The notes: generated by a model not told the origin, from the letters alone. 17,510 bases of DNA from an uncultured Clostridia bacterium (GCA_945927915.1 CAMEMX010000007.1:1-17510), one strand, 5' to 3'; shown: positions 7,994 through 15,009, counted from the first letter of the stretch. Numbers and translations: made by a program.

Positions 7994-8848
7994 TCAGGCC
8001 TTCAGCATGGCGTAAAGTGCCTGCGCACATTCTTCTGTAGTAAGCGCGTCCGGGGGCAGGGCACAGCCCGCCTCGTTCAGCGCGTAGATCAACTGTGTTG
8101 TCGCGGGGACGCTCAGACCGGCGGACTTGAGCAGCTCCACCTGTGGAAAGACCTGCTTCGGCGTGCCGTCGGTGAGGATCTTGCCTCTGTCCATGACGAT
8201 CACGCGGTCGGCGCGGATGGCCTCGGTCATATGGTGGGTGATGAGCACGACGGTGATGCCTTTTTCACGGTTGAGCCGCTCGACGGTGCGCATTACTTCC
8301 TCGCGCCCCTGCGGGTCGAGCATGGCGGTCGGCTCGTCGAGCACGATGCAGCGCGGCTGCATGGCGATGACGCCCGCGATGGCGACGCGCTGCTTTTGTC
8401 CGCCGGAGAGCAGATGCGGTGCGTGCTTGCGGTAGTCATACATCCCGACAGCCTTCAGCGCGTCATCCACGCGCCTGCGGATCTCCCCGGAGGGCACGCC
8501 GAGGTTTTCCGGCGCGAAGGCGACGTCTTCCTCCACAACGTTGGCGACCATCTGGTTGTCGGGATTCTGGAACACCATGCCGACGGTGCGGCGGATGTCG
8601 AGCAAAAGGTCTTCGTCCTTCGTGTCCATGCCGAAGACATGGACGCTGCCGCCCTCCGGCAGCAGGATCGCGTTCAAATGCTTGGCGAGGGTGGATTTTC
8701 CGCAGCCGTTGTGCCCGAGCACGGCGACGAAAGAGCCTTCGTCGATCGCGAGGTCGAGGCCGTCAAAGATGCGCAACGGCTCTGCCTCCGTCTGCGACGG
8801 GTAGGCAAAGTGCAGATCGGAAATGGTCACGGCTTTCTGCACGGCCAT
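7994..8848 (-). CDS. ecfA1: Energy-coupling factor transporter ATPase EcfA1
   Basis: This 284-residue ABC ATPase pairs with EcfA2. It has Walker A GHNGCGKS (45-52), Q-loop Gln94 in MVFQNPDNQMVA, signature LSGGQKQR (147-154), Walker B CIVLDEPTAMLDP with Glu172, and the switch histidine in THHMTEA (205/206). The FQNPDNQ motif is the hallmark of EcfA1 compared with FQYPEYQ in EcfA2. The frame is open far upstream of the chosen start, but that extension is antisense-like read-through of the preceding gene. The ATG at 8848 is preferred because GGGAGG stands just ahead of it and the family alignment begins there. The stop of the upstream methyltransferase gene shares one base with this ATG (TGATG), a classic coupled junction. 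Confidence 0.96.
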   Translation of the reverse strand: MAVQKAVTISDLHFAYPSQTEAEPLRIFDGLDLAIDEGSFVAVLGHNGCGKSTLAKHLNAILLPEGGSVHVFGMDTKDEDLLLDIRRTVGMVFQNPDNQMVANVVEEDVAFAPENLGVPSGEIRRRVDDALKAVGMYDYRKHAPHLLSGGQKQRVAIAGVIAMQPRCIVLDEPTAMLDPQGREEVMRTVERLNREKGITVVLITHHMTEAIRADRVIVMDRGKILTDGTPKQVFPQVELLKSAGLSVPATTQLIYALNEAGCALPPDALTTEECAQALYAMLKA

Positions 8849-9714
8849 CACCTCCCGGAGACCCAGCGGCCGGAAGCGCCGCAGGGCAGGACGATGCCCG
8901 AATCGGTCACGGGCAGACCCAGCTCCTCCGAGACCGTGTGCCCGCCGTAGCGCGGCGTGACGACAGTATCCAGAAGGCAGGTCAGAACGGACGGGGCAAG
9001 CCCGGTCGTGTAGGAATTGATGAGGAAGAACAGCGGTTCGTCGGAAAGCACGCCGGCGACCAGCTTCAAAAACGGATACAGATCCTTTTCCAGCTTCCAG
9101 ATCTCGCCGGACGGGCCGCGCCCGTAGGAGGGCGGGTCCATAATGACGGCGTCGTAGCGGCGGCCGCGCTTGATCTCGCGCTCGACGAATTTTGCGCAGT
9201 CGTCGATGATCCAGCGGATCGGCGCGTCGGCAAGACCGGACGAGGCGGCGTTCTCCCGCGCCCAGGCGACCATGCCCTTTGCCGCGTCCACATGGCACAC
9301 GGCTGCGCCGGCCCTTGCCGCGGCGAGCGTCGCGCCGCCTGTATAGGCAAAGAGGTTCAGCACGCTGACACTTCGACCGGCGGAGCGGATCTGCTCGTCG
9401 ATGAAGTCCCAGTTGACCGCCTGCTCCGGGAACACGCCCGTATGCTTGAAATTCATCGGCTTGACGTTGAAGGTCAGGTCGCGGTAGCGGATCTGCCAGC
9501 GCTCCGGCAGCCTGTGCTGCGACCACTGACCGCCGCCGGTGTTGGAGCGGGCGTAGCGGGCGTCAAAGCTGCGCCAGCGCGGGTGCTTTTTCGGGGTCGT
9601 CCAAATGACCTGCGGGTCGGGGCGGACAAGGTAGTATTTTCCCCAACGCTCGAGCTTCTCGCCGTCGGAGGTGTCGAGGACCTCATAGTCCTTCCAGTTG
9701 TTAGCAATCCACAT
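8848..9714 (-). CDS. RlmI/RlmK-like class I SAM-dependent rRNA methyltransferase
   Basis: This 288-residue protein is a Rossmann-fold methyltransferase related to the RlmI/RlmK enzymes that methylate 23S rRNA. The SAM-binding motif I is VLNLFAYTGGATL (118-130), followed by the acidic end of strand 2 (VDAAKGMV, Asp143). The catalytic-type motif IV is MDPPSYGRG (192-200). Another conserved segment is PMNFKHTGVFPEQAVNWDFI (86-105). Unlike full-length RlmI it lacks an N-terminal PUA RNA-binding domain and starts directly with a short beta-rich region. The ATG has AGGAGA 8 bases upstream. The gene is 29 bases downstream of the penicillin-binding protein and shares one base with ecfA1. Cytosine-C5 methylation of 23S rRNA is plausible, but the target base cannot be assigned from this sequence. 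Confidence 0.88.
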   Translation of the reverse strand: MWIANNWKDYEVLDTSDGEKLERWGKYYLVRPDPQVIWTTPKKHPRWRSFDARYARSNTGGGQWSQHRLPERWQIRYRDLTFNVKPMNFKHTGVFPEQAVNWDFIDEQIRSAGRSVSVLNLFAYTGGATLAAARAGAAVCHVDAAKGMVAWARENAASSGLADAPIRWIIDDCAKFVEREIKRGRRYDAVIMDPPSYGRGPSGEIWKLEKDLYPFLKLVAGVLSDEPLFFLINSYTTGLAPSVLTCLLDTVVTPRYGGHTVSEELGLPVTDSGIVLPCGASGRWVSGR

Positions 9715-9743
9715 GGGGCTTCTCCTGTTGTATCTTTTGTGCG

Positions 9744-12392
9744 TTATGCGGCATGGATCCTGCGGCGGCCGTACCAGGGGTCTTCCTCAGGCGGCAGGAT
9801 GGCATGGGGCTCGGTCGGCTCGATAGGGGCGGGCGGCTCGGTCGGGTCTGCGGGTTCGGTCGGATCGGTTGGATCGGTCGGCTCGGAAGGCTCGGTCGGC
9901 TGCAGGGACTCCTTCGTGTGAAGGGTACAGACGGCGTCCGTATCCTTCTCATTATAAACATAGGGTGCGTCCTTGTTGACCTTCCAGTCCTTGTTAAAGA
10001 TCAGCATACCGACCTCGGTGACGGTGTTGCCCTCCACATGCTCGCAGTATTCGTTGGCGATCTTACCGGATTCCTTGCAGATCTTGACCATCGTGTGGCA
10101 GGTGCATTTTTCCTTCGGCGCATCCTCCCAGAACAGGCGCACCTGCGTCACGCGGTTCTGCTCATAGCCGCTCGCACTGACACGCACGTCCTTTTCGCAC
10201 GCCTCGGTGGCGAGCATACCGCAGTCCGAGCAGACGGAGTAATAGCCAACGCCGTCCGCCTGCGGGAAGGAGCGGTATTCCAGACCATCGTGCAGCGGCG
10301 ACATGAACTTCTTCCACATCACAGCGGCGGGATTCGCCCACGAATCGGAGAGGATGATCTGTTCCGGCTCATCATAGCCGCACCAGACGACTGCGGTGTA
10401 GTAGGGCGTGTAGCCGGCGAACCAGCGGGTCTGGTTGTTGTTGGAGGTGCCGGTCTTGCCTGCGGCAGCCATATTCTTCAGATAGGCGGGCGTGCCGGTG
10501 CCGTAATTGACCACGCTCTCGAGCATATAGGTCATATAGTAATTTGCCTTTTCGCTGATGGCTGTGTGGCTTTCCTGCGTATTGTCCAGAATGACATTGC
10601 CCTCGGGGTCGACGACCCTTAAATAGGTGCGCGCCTCGCGGAAAACGCCGTTGTTGGCGAAGGTGGCATAGGCCTGCGCCATTTCGCGCACGGTCAGGCC
10701 GTAGGTCAGCTCGCCGAGGCCGAGCGGCGCGTAGGCAATGTCGGTATACTGCTGTCCGCCGCGTTCCATGGATTCGACCAGCGTGGTGATGCCCAGCTTC
10801 TGGGTGAGGAAATTATAGCTGTTCTCCAGCCCCAGCGCGTGCAGCGTCTTGACGGAGATGGTGTTCAGCGAGCTGGTCACGCCGCGAAGCACAAGGCACA
10901 TACCGCTGTAGCTGCGGGAGTCGTTCTGCGGCCAGTCGGGGTTTTCGTAGAACGGGGAATCCTCAAACGCGGTCGCGGGCGTGATGATGCCGGCATCCAG
11001 GGCGGGCGCGTAAACCGCGATCGGCTTGATGGAAGAGCCGGTGGGCAGCTTGCTTTGCGTTGCACGGTTGAGCGACAGGCTGCCTGTCTTCTCTCCGACG
11101 CCGCCGGACATGGCAATGATGTCGCCCGTTTCGTTGTCGATCAGCACCGCAGCGGATTGGAGCTGCTGTGTGCTGACCGTGTTCGGGACGTTGTCGGGGT
11201 TTTCATAAACACGGTCAAGGATCTCCTGCGCCTTCGGGTCGTAGGGCGTATAGATGCGGTAGCCGCCGGTCAGCAGCTTCTGCACCGCCGCCTGCTCGCT
11301 GATGCCGTACTTGTCGCACAGATCGTTAACGACGTCGCGATAAACGGTGTCGACATAATAGGAATATGCGTTGTTGCTGTCGACGGCGTAGTTCTGCGTG
11401 TCGCAGTTCGGGCAGAAGTAGGCGTCGTCTTCTTTTTCCACATATTCGCTGCGCGGGCCTTCGAAGCCGCATTCGCCGCAGACATATGTCTCTTCGTCGT
11501 AAAGACCGTTGCGGAAGACAAGCTCCTGTGATTTGGCGGCCTGCAGCTCCTCCTCGGTCTCGATATAGCCCTGCGCATACATCTCATCGAGAATGATGAG
11601 ACGGCGGCGCTGGTTGCCCTCCGGGTTGATATACGGATCGTAAAGAGAGGGGTTGTTGGTAATGGCGATCAGACAGGCGCACTCGGCGGTGGTCAGTTCG
11701 CCGACGTCCTTGGCAAAATAGACCTCAGCGGCGCTCTGCACACCGTAGCAGCCCTCGCCGAGGTAGATGGTGTTGAGATACCACTCCATGATCTCGGATT
11801 TGGTATAGCGCTCTTCAACAGCCAGCGCGCGGAAGATCTCCTGCACCTTGCGGTTGACCGTCACATCATCCTCCTGAGAGAGGTTTTTGATGAGCTGCTG
11901 CGTAATGGTCGATGCGCCGAAGGAGGAGTCGCCGCCGATGAAGTTGCGCACGGCCGAGAGGGTGCGCAGCCAGTCGACGCCGTTGTGCTCGAGGAAGCGC
12001 TTGTCTTCGATGGCGATGGCGGCGTGGACAAGATCGAGCGGGATCTCGTCGTAGGCCACCCAGGTGCGGTTCTGCGTGGTATAGAGCTGCTGCAGCTCGC
12101 GGTACTCGCCGGTTTCCCGGTCGGTATAATAAATGATGGAGGTCTGGGCCAGGGAGAGATGGTCCAGATCCAGCGCCTGCGCGTATTCGCGGCTCTTGGG
12201 GATCACGTCCTGCTTGAGATAGTCGGAGAATTTCGACATGAAGATCGAGCCGGCGATCACGGCGATGAGGCAGAGGGTGCTCGCAATGATAAGCGCCCAG
12301 AGGAGCACCTTGCCGAGGATATGGAGTACGACGCGTGAAATGCGCCATGCGATATGCGGCTGCTTTGCGGGCATCTGTGGATTCTTTGCCAT
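9744..12392 (-). CDS. Class A penicillin-binding protein (PBP1A-type transglycosylase/transpeptidase)
   Basis: This 882-residue bifunctional enzyme polymerises glycan strands and cross-links stem peptides outside the membrane. A cytoplasmic N-terminus is followed by one transmembrane helix (about 28-51). The GT51 domain has AIEDKRFLEHNGVDW with catalytic Glu129, GASTITQQLIKN (159-170) and EWYLNTIYLGEGCYGVQSAA. The transpeptidase domain has Ser453-Ser-Ile-Lys456, Ser508-Leu-Asn510 and Lys646-Thr-Gly648. Two features are notable. One is a CxxC/CxxC zinc-ribbon-like insert (Cys305, 308, 327, 330) between the two domains. The other is a C-terminal tail with paired cysteines (721-783) and a Pro/Thr/Glu/Asp repeat (831-862). 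The start at 12392 is chosen because GTGAGG lies about 8 bases upstream. A longer frame from 12461 would start with TTG and has no ribosome site. It is the first gene of the minus-strand run. Confidence 0.95.
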   Translation of the reverse strand: MAKNPQMPAKQPHIAWRISRVVLHILGKVLLWALIIASTLCLIAVIAGSIFMSKFSDYLKQDVIPKSREYAQALDLDHLSLAQTSIIYYTDRETGEYRELQQLYTTQNRTWVAYDEIPLDLVHAAIAIEDKRFLEHNGVDWLRTLSAVRNFIGGDSSFGASTITQQLIKNLSQEDDVTVNRKVQEIFRALAVEERYTKSEIMEWYLNTIYLGEGCYGVQSAAEVYFAKDVGELTTAECACLIAITNNPSLYDPYINPEGNQRRRLIILDEMYAQGYIETEEELQAAKSQELVFRNGLYDEETYVCGECGFEGPRSEYVEKEDDAYFCPNCDTQNYAVDSNNAYSYYVDTVYRDVVNDLCDKYGISEQAAVQKLLTGGYRIYTPYDPKAQEILDRVYENPDNVPNTVSTQQLQSAAVLIDNETGDIIAMSGGVGEKTGSLSLNRATQSKLPTGSSIKPIAVYAPALDAGIITPATAFEDSPFYENPDWPQNDSRSYSGMCLVLRGVTSSLNTISVKTLHALGLENSYNFLTQKLGITTLVESMERGGQQYTDIAYAPLGLGELTYGLTVREMAQAYATFANNGVFREARTYLRVVDPEGNVILDNTQESHTAISEKANYYMTYMLESVVNYGTGTPAYLKNMAAAGKTGTSNNNQTRWFAGYTPYYTAVVWCGYDEPEQIILSDSWANPAAVMWKKFMSPLHDGLEYRSFPQADGVGYYSVCSDCGMLATEACEKDVRVSASGYEQNRVTQVRLFWEDAPKEKCTCHTMVKICKESGKIANEYCEHVEGNTVTEVGMLIFNKDWKVNKDAPYVYNEKDTDAVCTLHTKESLQPTEPSEPTDPTDPTEPADPTEPPAPIEPTEPHAILPPEEDPWYGRRRIHAA
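9807..9902 (-). repeat. Short tandem repeat encoding the Pro/Thr/Glu tail of the penicillin-binding protein
   Basis: The DNA consists of imperfect repeats of about 9 bases, read on the plus strand as variants of GGATCGGTC and GGCTCGGTC. It encodes residues 831-862 (PTEPSEPTDPTDPTEP and similar). It stays in frame and is likely a flexible, wall-spanning linker that can change length by replication slippage. Confidence 0.8.
11403..11480 (-). other. Zinc-ribbon-like insertion within the penicillin-binding protein gene
   Basis: This segment encodes CGEC (Cys305, Cys308) and CPNC (Cys327, Cys330) with 18 residues between them, including EGPRSEYVEKEDDAYF. The spacing matches a rubredoxin/zinc-ribbon knuckle pair. 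It lies after the transglycosylase domain and before the transpeptidase linker region. The frame is uninterrupted and the base composition matches the flanks. Confidence 0.75.
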
Positions 12393-12495
12393 GAAAACAT
12401 CCTCACTTTCTGAAAGTTGCATATTGTCAGCCGGTAGCTTCCGAAAATAACACAGAAACAAGCGTGTGTACCGACCCAGTATCCCTATCTATATA

Positions 12496-12514
12496 ATTAT
12501 ATCACGCTTGTCAA
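12496..12514 (-). promoter_or_regulatory. Extended -10 promoter for the penicillin-binding protein run
   Basis: Read on the minus strand, a perfect extended -10 (TGATATAAT, 12504-12496) lies about 100 bases before the start codon at 12392. A perfect TTGACA (12514-12509) is only 7 bases upstream of the TATAAT. It cannot act as the -35 for this box, though it could serve a weaker -10 (TATAGA) with 15-base spacing. One of the two arrangements probably drives the operon. Confidence 0.6.
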
Positions 12515-12717
12515 CTCTGTATTAGTGCATTTTATGTTTGATATTTTTGTGGTTTTTCGGAAAACTAACGGCAGACGGTTAAAATGAATTGGGTTTTTAC
12601 CGTTTGACGGGATGCGGGAGCTTTTTGGCTTTTTTGAGGGAGCGGACAAAAATACCCACAGCCGGCTCGTGTTCAGCGAAAATTTCTTTCGGCGGAGTTT
12701 TCTCGCCCGATTTCCTC

Positions 12718-12746
12718 TTGATTTTCTGCGAGCGAGCGGTTAGAAT
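12718..12746 (+). promoter_or_regulatory. Sigma-A promoter of the DUF1292 gene
   Basis: TTGATT (12718-12723) and TAGAAT (12741-12746) are separated by exactly 17 bases. The predicted transcript would start near 12753, giving a leader of only about 22 bases that contains the AGGAGG ribosome site. Confidence 0.75.
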
Positions 12747-12774
12747 ATAGCCATAAATCGCAGGAGGTACTCCC

Positions 12775-13065
12775 ATGGAGCAAGACTATGGCGCAAACAT
12801 CATCTCCATTACCGATGAAGACGGTGTGGAATACGAGCTGGAGGTCCTCTCGTCCGTGACCTACCGCGGCGTGGAGTATCTGGCGCTCACCCCCGCCGAT
12901 GCCGACGATGACGCGGAGGAGCTGGAGGTCAGCATTCTCAAGTCCGTCGAGGAGGACGGAGAGCCGGTCCTGGTCGCCGTCGAGGACGAAACGGAGCTGG
13001 AGACGGTCTATGATCTTCTGATGCAGTCGCTGTTTGAAGACGGGGAAGAAGACGAAGAGGACTGA
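12775..13065 (+). CDS. DUF1292 family protein (YrzB-like)
   Basis: This is a 96-residue, strongly acidic cytoplasmic protein. The core ISITDEDGVEYELEVLSSVTYRGVEYLAL followed by an Asp/Glu-rich loop and EVSILKSVEEDGEPVLVAVEDETELETVYDLL matches the DUF1292 family (B. subtilis YrzB), which is widespread in Firmicutes and has no established function. The C-terminus ends in an acidic run (EDGEEDEED). The ATG has AGGAGG at good spacing and its own sigma-A promoter about 30 bases upstream. In other Firmicutes, DUF1292 genes often sit beside RNA-modification or ruvX-like genes, which is not the case here. A 6S RNA gene follows within about 35 bases with no terminator between them. Confidence 0.9.
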   Translation: MEQDYGANIISITDEDGVEYELEVLSSVTYRGVEYLALTPADADDDAEELEVSILKSVEEDGEPVLVAVEDETELETVYDLLMQSLFEDGEEDEED

Positions 13066-13095
13066 CAACGGTTTTTTGACGACAACAACAGAAGA

Positions 13096-13298
13096 AAGTT
13101 CCCTGCTTGGTGCGTGATAGCTCCCTTTAAACCCACATCATATTGAAGGGATGTCGGACTTCCGCCTCGGATTGCAGGCCTCCCGTTCCGGCTCTGACCG
13201 TGAATGGACGTTGGAAGCAGCTAAGAATCGGAGAGACAACCCACCTGCCTTTTCGTGCAGGTTATAATCGGAGCTACACGGCCATAGCGGGGATTTTT
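13096..13298 (+). ncRNA. ssrS: 6S RNA
   Basis: 6S RNA mimics an open promoter and sequesters the housekeeping sigma RNA polymerase in stationary phase. A long irregular closing stem pairs the 5' region from about 13100 (TCCCTGCTTGGTGCGTG, then ATAGCTCC) with the 3' region ending near 13293 (GGAGCTACACGG, then CCATAGCGGGGA). Inside it are a 5' bubble strand with CCCTTTAAACCCACATCA, a terminal arm closed by CTTCC/GGAAG (about 13170-13215), and a 3' bubble strand carrying a small hairpin (CCTGC/GCAGG, about 13244-13262). This is the 6S layout. The length (about 200 nt) fits. The gene has no protein coding potential and is followed at once by an intrinsic terminator. A -35-like CTGACA occurs at 13062, but no clear -10 was seen, so processing from the upstream transcript is possible. 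The exact ends are estimates. Confidence 0.82.
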
Positions 13299-13299
13299 T

Positions 13300-13324
13300 G
13301 CAGCGACAGTTGTCGCTGCTTTTT
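13300..13324 (+). terminator. Intrinsic terminator after 6S RNA
   Basis: A perfect 9-bp stem (GCAGCGACA / TGTCGCTGC) with a 2-base loop is followed by TTTTTG. It lies just after the 6S closing stem and 39 bases before the next promoter, so it should end both 6S RNA and any read-through from the DUF1292 gene. Confidence 0.9.
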
Positions 13325-13362
13325 GTTTGCGGCAAAAAAATTGCAAATTTTTCACTTCCTAC

Positions 13363-13391
13363 TTGCAAGACGGGGGAAAAAGAGCTATAAT
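13363..13391 (+). promoter_or_regulatory. Sigma-A promoter of the SurA-like gene
   Basis: TTGCAA (13363-13368) and a perfect TATAAT (13386-13391) are separated by 17 bases. Transcription is predicted to start near 13398, giving a leader of about 56 bases. Confidence 0.88.
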
Positions 13392-13407
13392 GACAACTGT
13401 TGTATAT

Positions 13408-13425
13408 TCGGGCGCTTTCGCCCGA
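13408..13425 (+). promoter_or_regulatory. Hairpin near the 5' end of the SurA-like mRNA
   Basis: A perfect 7-bp inverted repeat (TCGGGCG / CGCCCGA) with loop CTTT begins about 10 bases after the predicted transcription start. It lacks a U tract, so it is not a terminator. A 5' hairpin of this kind usually protects mRNA from decay. It leaves the ribosome binding site (GAGGT near 13442) free. Confidence 0.5.
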
Positions 13426-13453
13426 GGATTTCCACGAATGTGAGGTAATAAAC

Positions 13454-14959
13454 ATGAGCGCATCCCGTGAAAGAAAAAAACGCATGGAGAAGGGAACCGT
13501 CCCCGCTTCCGTGCCCCAGAAGAAAAAGAAGCTGTCCGAGGGCTGGATCCTCGCCATCTGCGTCGTTCTGATCGTCGCACTGGTGTTCGGCGGCGTGCTC
13601 GGCTTCCGTGCCTATCAGCGTAACCGCACCGTCCTGACGGTCGGCAATCACGACGTCACGGTTTCCGAATTCAACTTCTTCTACTATAACCGTGCTTATT
13701 CCGTTGCCAACTATGCTTCCACCTTCGGTATCGACACGAGCGTGTCCCTGAAGGAGCAGAACGTGACGACGAATGCGCTGACCTATCTGCCCTTCATGGG
13801 CTACGATACGTCCTATTTCAAGGATTATACTGCCAACGAAGCGGGTGTCTACGAGGATGTCACCTGGGCGCAGTATCTTGCCGCGCTGACCAAGGACACC
13901 ATCGTCCAGGCCTATGCGATTTATAATGAGGCAATGGCTGCCGGCTATACCCTCGATGCCGACGACCAGAAGGAGATCGATGACGAGATCGCCACGCTGG
14001 AGCTGCAGGCTGTGACGCAGGGCGAGTCGCTTGATGGGATGCTCTCCCGCGTGTTCGGCTCCGGCTGCGATGAGGAAGGCTACCGCAGTTACATGACTGT
14101 CATCCATGTCGCTTCGCACTATCCCGAAACGCTGAAGTACACCGACGAGCAGATCGCTGCCCGCTATGAGGAAAGCCCGGAGAACTTTGACATCGTCTCG
14201 TTCTATCTCTACACGACCAAGGCTTCCGACTATGCCGAGAAGGATGAGGAAGGCAACGCCGCAGAGCCGACCGAGGCAAACGAAGCCGAGGCAAAGAATA
14301 ACGCCGAGCGTATGGCAGCCGATTTCAGAGCCATGAATGACGACGTCAAAGTTTGCGCAGACTATACCAAGCCGACCGTGACGAGCTCTTACGGCGAGGA
14401 AGCTGCAGCCTGGCTGTTCGACACCGCTTCGCTCGACGGCGAAAATGTCAAGCTGTTCGAAAAGGACGGCACCTACTATGTCATCAAGCTGGCGGCGAAG
14501 GGCGATTACCAGTCCTACAACGCCATCGAGCTGTTCATTGAGAACGACTCCGAGGAGGTCGCCGAGGGTGAAATGACCGCCGAGCGCAAGATCGCCGCGA
14601 TCAGCGCCGCGATGAAGCGCGACCATTCCGAGGAAAACATGAAGGCCATGGTCGAAAAGTACGGCGACGGCTCGGACGGCGTCGTGGAGAACATGATGCG
14701 CAGCTCCATGTCCAGTGTGGACAAGTCTGTCTTCATCTGGGGCCTTGACAGCCATAAGGCAGGCGACTTCACCTCCTTCATCACCGACAACGGCACGATG
14801 TTCCTCTTCATCACCGGAGAGGGTGAGACCAGACACAATGTCTCCGTCTCCAATACCATCACTTCCGAGTGGATGGAGGAGATCTATGAGGCGGCTCTGG
14901 CCTCCTGCAACTATGACGAAGACGCCGCCATGGCGGGCAACGTCGGCCTCTTCCGCTGA
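13454..14959 (+). CDS. Membrane-anchored SurA/PrsA-like foldase (SurA N-terminal domain)
   Basis: This 501-residue protein begins with a Lys/Arg-rich cytoplasmic tail (1-28) and a single transmembrane anchor (about 31-51, WILAICVVLIVALVFGGVLG) with no lipobox. The start of the outside domain, VLTVGNHDVTVSEFNFFYYNRAYS (60-83), is the SurA/trigger-factor-like opening found in clostridial exported foldases. It is followed by helical segments and a central region (about 225-370) in the place of a parvulin rotamase. That region is not well conserved: I do not see the usual parvulin histidine motifs, so isomerase activity is doubtful. The likely role is chaperoning exported proteins at the outer membrane face. 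The start at 13454 has GAGGT 9 bases upstream. Extension to a TTG at 13400 would begin almost at the predicted transcription start. The gene has its own promoter and terminator. Confidence 0.8.
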   Translation: MSASRERKKRMEKGTVPASVPQKKKKLSEGWILAICVVLIVALVFGGVLGFRAYQRNRTVLTVGNHDVTVSEFNFFYYNRAYSVANYASTFGIDTSVSLKEQNVTTNALTYLPFMGYDTSYFKDYTANEAGVYEDVTWAQYLAALTKDTIVQAYAIYNEAMAAGYTLDADDQKEIDDEIATLELQAVTQGESLDGMLSRVFGSGCDEEGYRSYMTVIHVASHYPETLKYTDEQIAARYEESPENFDIVSFYLYTTKASDYAEKDEEGNAAEPTEANEAEAKNNAERMAADFRAMNDDVKVCADYTKPTVTSSYGEEAAAWLFDTASLDGENVKLFEKDGTYYVIKLAAKGDYQSYNAIELFIENDSEEVAEGEMTAERKIAAISAAMKRDHSEENMKAMVEKYGDGSDGVVENMMRSSMSSVDKSVFIWGLDSHKAGDFTSFITDNGTMFLFITGEGETRHNVSVSNTITSEWMEEIYEAALASCNYDEDAAMAGNVGLFR

Positions 14960-14975
14960 GTATCGCAAAATGACT

Positions 14976-15009
14976 TTGAGCCGCTGTTTCATCAGCGGCT
15001 CAATTTTTT
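14976..15009 (+). terminator. Intrinsic terminator between the SurA-like gene and tcdA
   Basis: An 11-bp perfect stem (TTGAGCCGCTG / CAGCGGCTCAA) with loop TTTCAT ends in six T residues. The GGAGG ribosome site of tcdA begins at the very next base and its ATG at 15022, so no room remains for a separate promoter after the terminator. Confidence 0.92.

Larger units (their letters stand above)
12393..12774. other. Divergent intergenic region between the penicillin-binding protein and the DUF1292 gene
   Basis: The 382 bases are much richer in A+T than the flanking genes and contain no convincing coding frame. They hold a minus-strand promoter near 12496-12504, a plus-strand promoter at 12718-12746, and between them an imperfect inverted repeat (12575-12603; arms ACGGTTAAAA and TTTTTACCGT, one mismatch) of unknown role. 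Beyond these elements I see nothing definable. Confidence 0.6.

Noticed and set aside
7994..9526. A long version of EcfA1 (510 residues) starting inside the methyltransferase gene
   Set aside because: The first 226 residues are an out-of-frame reading of the methyltransferase. The ATG at 8848 has a ribosome site and family-typical N-terminus.
9807..9902. CRISPR-like regular repeats
   Set aside because: The units are about 9 bases, directly adjacent with no spacers, and in frame within a coding region.
12393..12461. A 23-residue N-terminal extension of the penicillin-binding protein
   Set aside because: It would start with TTG and has no Shine-Dalgarno sequence, while ATG 12392 has GTGAGG at proper spacing.
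13143..13448. A 101-codon plus-strand frame over the 6S RNA
   Set aside because: It has no ribosome site, crosses a terminator and a promoter, and covers a structured RNA gene.
13385..14992. A 535-codon minus-strand frame opposite the SurA-like gene
   Set aside because: The plus-strand gene has promoter, ribosome site, membrane anchor and terminator. The antisense frame has none of these.
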